A DNA stretch of 64,000 nt from Panorpa germanica (taxonomy: Eukaryota > Arthropoda > Insecta > Mecoptera > Panorpidae): positions 5,456,001 through 5,520,000 of the forward strand of contig OY783214.1 in the NCBI GenBank assembly GCA_963678705.1. The letters run 5' to 3'. A model generated the notes under the pieces. The model did no database searches. It was not told the origin of the DNA and was given only the letters and a program-made list of their open reading frames with translations. How positions within the stretch are numbered: position 1 is the stretch's first letter; each line of letters begins with the position of its first letter. Shown here piece after piece: positions 59,071 through 64,000 of the stretch. A program made the position numbers and the translations under genes.

Positions 59071-62000
59071 GTTGAATTTTTATTATTTAAATAGAACTTG
59101 TTCTTTTATGTTCAACTTGTCTTCATGTTTTTATTAAAAATCCGTTGAGATCGTTCAGGGTTATCTTATTATCCTTAGCTCTGTGCAGCAGTTCAATTTA
59201 AATATTTATTTAAATTTATTCAATTGACATGTTCATATGGTGTTGATTGGTGGCAATATTACATCAGTTAGGCAATATTTTGTAAACCTGAAACACAACT
59301 ATATTTTTCTTAGTATAGGTGTTCAATTATTTCTCCAGTCGTTGCTTTCTAATTGCAAAAGTAACCTGTAGCCTACTTTTTACTGTTTGGAACTTTAAGA
59401 AAAGAATACTGCTGAAAAACAGTTAAACACTTCCATTGCTATATGTTTTATTAAGACTGCATGCGAGCTTAGCGCACGAAGCGTAGAATTCTATTTGAAA
59501 TATTATTTGTTTTATTTTTCATCATAAGTTGAAACGGAGAACTGTCTGTCATTTTTATTTTTATCCTAATCAACATCATGCTTTGTTCAACAGGTGCATT
59601 CATTTCAATTTTCATATAAAGTCTTCTTCAATGTAAATGAACAGATAAATCAAAAGCACTTTTAAAGAAATCACCCTCCATCTACTACTATGCATAATAG
59701 AAAGAATAAAATACAATAAACCTACGACTGCATACGTCATCAATCGAGAAGCTGTAATTTGAGATTTCTTAAGATACGCAATAGATGGTGGCAACGCCTT
59801 ATTGCTTCCAAAAGCACAAATGAACATCCGCTAACTATTCTCTACGTAGCGAATGTTGAATAAAAACACACACAAAAGGAAACTTGAGCTTCACGTACAT
59901 AAGCGCACATAAGAGCAGAGGAGAAATACGACTTAAGACTTCATATGAGTCATTCAAGCGTGGGAAGATTTTGCTACGATTTCCTTATGATGTATGTACT
60001 GAGTACTCTTATATAAGGGTTAAACAAAACGCTTTACAAATTATTGTTCTTTTTTTATTAAGTTGAAGTCGTTTAACATTACAAGTGGGTGGTTTTCATT
60101 TGTGTGATTAGACAGGTTCCGATTCAATGTCATCAATTATCAAAATTTGTTTCTCCACTTTCCATAAATTTAATCACAGATGATGTTGGCGAAAGTATGG
60201 CTCGATTTTCAAAATGATGACGGTAAATCGGCTTTAGGACTAGAATGGATAAGAAAACGCAGTGAAGGAAAGGGTCCACAGGTAATAAGACATGTAAACG
60301 CAGGGAAGAAAAGGTGGAAGTTCTTCTCCAGGTACATCTACGGGTATAATTTGACGACAGTTGAGATTAGCATACGTAAACATGTAGGACTTCGCTGCAG
60401 CATTTTCTCAAACGTTTCTGCGCCACTAATGAAGAATGAGGTATCTGCAAAGCTAAATCCAGCTCTGTGTACATTAAAATCAGTGACAAAAAGCCATGTA
60501 TAATATTTCGCATCGATGTTCTATGAATTTGTATACATACATGTATTTTTTGTTGTGTTGTCTACTTAAGTAGCCCCATTCTTCTTGATTCTTTTATTCA
60601 AACATCAAATTTCGATCGTGCACGATAACGCATTTGCTTCATGCAGAAAGATAAATATCGTTCAGTTTTCTATCCGTTTCATGGTTTATGATGAATACAT
60701 TAAACTAAACAATGATATTTGCGATCTGTATCGAGATAACTTCGTGTAATATGAAGTTGCGTTAAGCAGAGTGTGAAAAAACAAACACAAAGACAGTACA
60801 CAAAAACATCTCGAAAAAAAACTGTGAACTACCCTAAATTTTGCTATGATTCTCACATTTTCAATTTTGCTTTTAACTTTCCATAAACCTGTTATAGTAT
60901 GAAAACTAAGGAATCTATGCAGATAACTTTTTAAAGACCTGAGATTGTATTCAATCGCAATTGGCTTTCAGTTATATGTAGTCACAATTTACCTTTTGCC
61001 GAAATCAATTGTACCCAGTCACTATTTCAAAGGTAGACTCGATCAGAAGCGTTTTAATAAGTGCGGTATGTCCTAGACTCCAACCCAATAGAGACCTCCA
61101 AAAACTCGGTTCAATAAAAACTAGCTACAATTGATTTTGTGTGGTAGCCAAAAAAGAGAAAATATAATTTCATATACAATGGAAGGCCAAACATTGCCCC
61201 CTAAAAACTCGACGATCGTAATCGATGTCCTGTAGGAAATGGCTCCCATATTGAGTACCCATGCCCCAGACCCCCATTAATCTGGTACGCCACTAATTTC
61301 AAGTTTTATCATTGTTTTTAAGCTGGTATTAACTACAACATCTATGTAATACATTTTAGGAAATAATTGGAGTTTTATCGTTTTTGAATTTTCAAATCCT
61401 TGAAATACTAATGGCTTTATTTAAACACAATAAAACGAAATTTAAATATTAGACAGGAAGTAATTGAAAGAATATTTTTGAAAATGTATTTGTTTACGGA
61501 CAAGTATTTCGTTTTTACAACAAGTTCTTTATGTTCATAGAATTGGTGTGAATGTCATAATTTAAAAAGAAGCAGAGAGACATCGTAAAACTTTATGACC
61601 GTTGCAAAAAGATTATTCACTGTTAATAGAGCATACATAATTAGAGGTGACGCCTTGTTCAGCGAACTTGAAGCTTTCATGAAATGAAATAAAAGTAGTT
61701 ATTTTTAGCACCTTCGAAAGTCAATATTTTAACCAATCAACTAACTAATCAATTCTGACTTTCATACCGAAAATAATAAAAAGTGCTTGTAAAAATATTT
61801 TGCCCTCGTATATTTTAATTCAGAGGCGCCATAATATTAAACACGAGATCTCGAAAACGTTAATGCGACACTGGTTATTTGAAAGGGGCCCTACGCAATT
61901 GCCTATTATGTTCGTAGTAAACGCACTACTGAAGGCCGATTGTCCGATATATATGATAGCAAATTAAACAGTTATCTAGCATAAAATCATCCCTAAAATA

Positions 62001-64000
62001 ATAATATTCAAGCGTACGTACAAGGGTAGCGCAAAAAATCAAGGACATTGACTACTAAGTCAGGGGTCTAATACATTCACTCCCATTATCATTGGTGCTT
62101 TGGATATGATCCGCAAGGGCGCTAGTATCTTTTCTTTGCTGAGTCGTTGATTTCATGTAAAAACCACAAAGGTTGATCGTTTATAAAGGATTTAATGATA
62201 ACTTGTTATGGGTTTAAAATCAGAGATTATTTAGTTGAAACACAGCACCTGGACTTCTGTACTGTAGCACCGATGTTGTAGTCACGTGGTACAAACAATG
62301 CACTAGTGGCTTATATAATATTTTCCACGAATAGGAAACATCAATATTAATTGCTGGAATATTAATATACGAGTATTACAACTATCTATCACTACACATG
62401 CGGTAATTTTCGCAAAGATGTGTATGTATATATTTTATCTTTTTGCAATTTACAATTACTATAAACTATTATGATTATATAAATAGTTTAGTGCTTTAGT
62501 GAGACATCTCGCGCGAAAAATCTAAATTTGAGTTGAACATGCAGTTGTACATAAAATATATGATTCTTCTGTATTATTTCAATGCTTAGTTGTCTCTTAA
62601 ATGCAACAGCCCACTAACGGTAAAGCATATTATCCTTCCTTGGTCAAGGTACTCGTCGCACAGACAAGGCTCTATTATACCTGAGAAATATAGGCAGATA
62701 TTTGAAAGCAGGGAAAGTTTGAAAAACCTTGTTGACTTAATGAATAATACAAATTTAAACTCTTGATTGTAAGTACCCACACTCGTGTCTATAAGTTGTA
62801 AATTATGTACTGTAAATGTTTATAAATATATTTTTTTTTAAGTGCTAAAAACTTTTGAACATTGATGTCGTTGAAACAAAATTATAAACTTATGGAATAT
62901 TACTGAAGTGGTCGAAACTCGAGATTTCTGACTAATGAGCTCGGAAAATGGATTATAAAAAGTACGTATAAAAAATAAAATGCGTCACTTATTCCAGGTA
63001 TTACCCCCGATCTATATAAGGTAGGGTTACTTTTAATTGTTTAAAATATATTACCAAGTTTTATATATTTGTACTCGTACATACAAAGTCATTTCATATT
63101 AATTTCGACTAATAAATAACTATAATTATTTGTAAACAAAAAAACATTTCATCTTTAACTTAATTATACGTATTTGATCTATTGACTGGTAGTTATAGAT
63201 TTAATTTGTACTTACTTCTTTTTTAATAAATAATAGAATTAAATTTTTTAAATATTTTTTACCCCTTATATTTACAGATGGATAATTACAATTATTTAAT
63301 TTTTTAAATACTTTTAAATTTATTTTTCGATGACGTCATAGAAGGGGACATTATTACAGAATATAATTATCTGCGTACTAATTACACGCTCTAATAAAAA
63401 ATAAATGACACTGTAGTCATTGATTAGAGCTTGGGTGCTCTCTTAGTTGTTGTAATCTTTCGATTTTTTTGTTTTTATTAAAATGGTATTGCCGTTAAAA
63501 TCTTCAGACCCAAAGCGGTCGACTACGCAAATTCATCACTATACTACATATATTTACAGAACGGTTTGACGGGCCTATCGCCATCTCTTTTAAGACTAGC
63601 ATGAAAAGTAAAAGTTATTACGGCAATAAAATCAATTGACGCCCGATTTCCGGGTTTCTAGATAGTCTAGTTACCCATATTTGTAAACTGAGTAATTTCT
63701 TTAATAAGTTTACAATTATAAAATTTGCAAACCGATTTGTTTATTTGTTTTCCAGAAAAGGACACATTTGTCGCCGTTAAGTATATATCGGAAGTATATA
63801 CTTTATAGAGTGCATTATGGTCATAAAACTTATTCCCCCTAAAAATTAAACTCGTACTATTAACATACCCGCCCGTTTGCAGGGTAGCAGGTACAGTGGA
63901 TGCAAATGTTTCATTTAAAACTTCTATATTTAAATTTATTTTTCATGAAATATGCCGCCTTTTAAATTTCTTTGAATGTAGTTAGTTTGTTGATTATAGG
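59071..64000. other. intergenic; weak open frames only
   Basis: No gene I can support. The 107-codon plus frame at 60180-60503, after a TTAATCACAG acceptor-like site, has unremarkable composition and no recognisable motif. A plus-strand G/C-richer patch at 61250-61300 has no structure. The last 2 kb is AT-rich and featureless. Confidence 0.45.

Noticed and set aside
60180..60503. 107-codon plus frame after an acceptor-like site
   Set aside because: No recognisable motif, no donor or neighbouring exon; kept only as a note in the intergenic entry.
1..64000. CRISPR array, bacterial operon or phage features
   Set aside because: The splice sites, cuticular protein, TPPP genes and transposons all mark this as insect nuclear DNA; the regular repeats are coding arrays or transposons.

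Overview
The window looks like insect nuclear DNA, most likely from a moth or butterfly. It is AT-rich and gene-poor, and its genes have short exons with GT-AG introns. It carries an insect-type cuticular protein, a Jockey-clade retrotransposon, non-autonomous Helitrons of the kind common in Lepidoptera, and many miniature inverted-repeat elements. The lepidopteran assignment is inferred from repeat style; the insect assignment is well supported.

Layout. 669-2849 (+): a two-exon gene for a secreted protein built almost wholly of a 36-residue repeat. 4717-5813: a TTAA-flanked miniature element with a Helitron-like insert. 7379-11759 (+): a complete-looking Jockey-clade element with both reading frames open, a poly-A tail and a 12-bp target duplication. 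12-28 kb: no convincing gene, but several miniature transposons, a Helitron with an intact 3' hairpin, and fragments of coding-like sequence. 28756-30726 (+): the main exon of a cuticular protein with a C-terminal Rebers-Riddiford domain and a 7-residue repeat array; its signal-peptide exon was not found. 31-43 kb: more mobile elements, including a 640-bp foldback. 43186-44027 (-): a small two-exon gene for a secreted protein of unknown family.

48007-55912 (+): four tandem genes of the TPPP/p25-alpha family (tubulin polymerization-promoting protein), called A to D here. All four share the same three-exon structure. B has the family's normal C-terminus. A, C and D keep the p25-alpha core but have different last exons, and D has at least two usable last exons plus a dead one. 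This cluster is the most interesting locus here.

57054-58110 is an internally deleted hAT element with an 8-bp target duplication. 58.7-64 kb holds only exon-like fragments.

The genes do not form one pathway. The repetitive secreted protein and the cuticular protein are extracellular, and the TPPP cluster is predicted to act on microtubules. Much of the remaining recognisable structure is transposon-derived.
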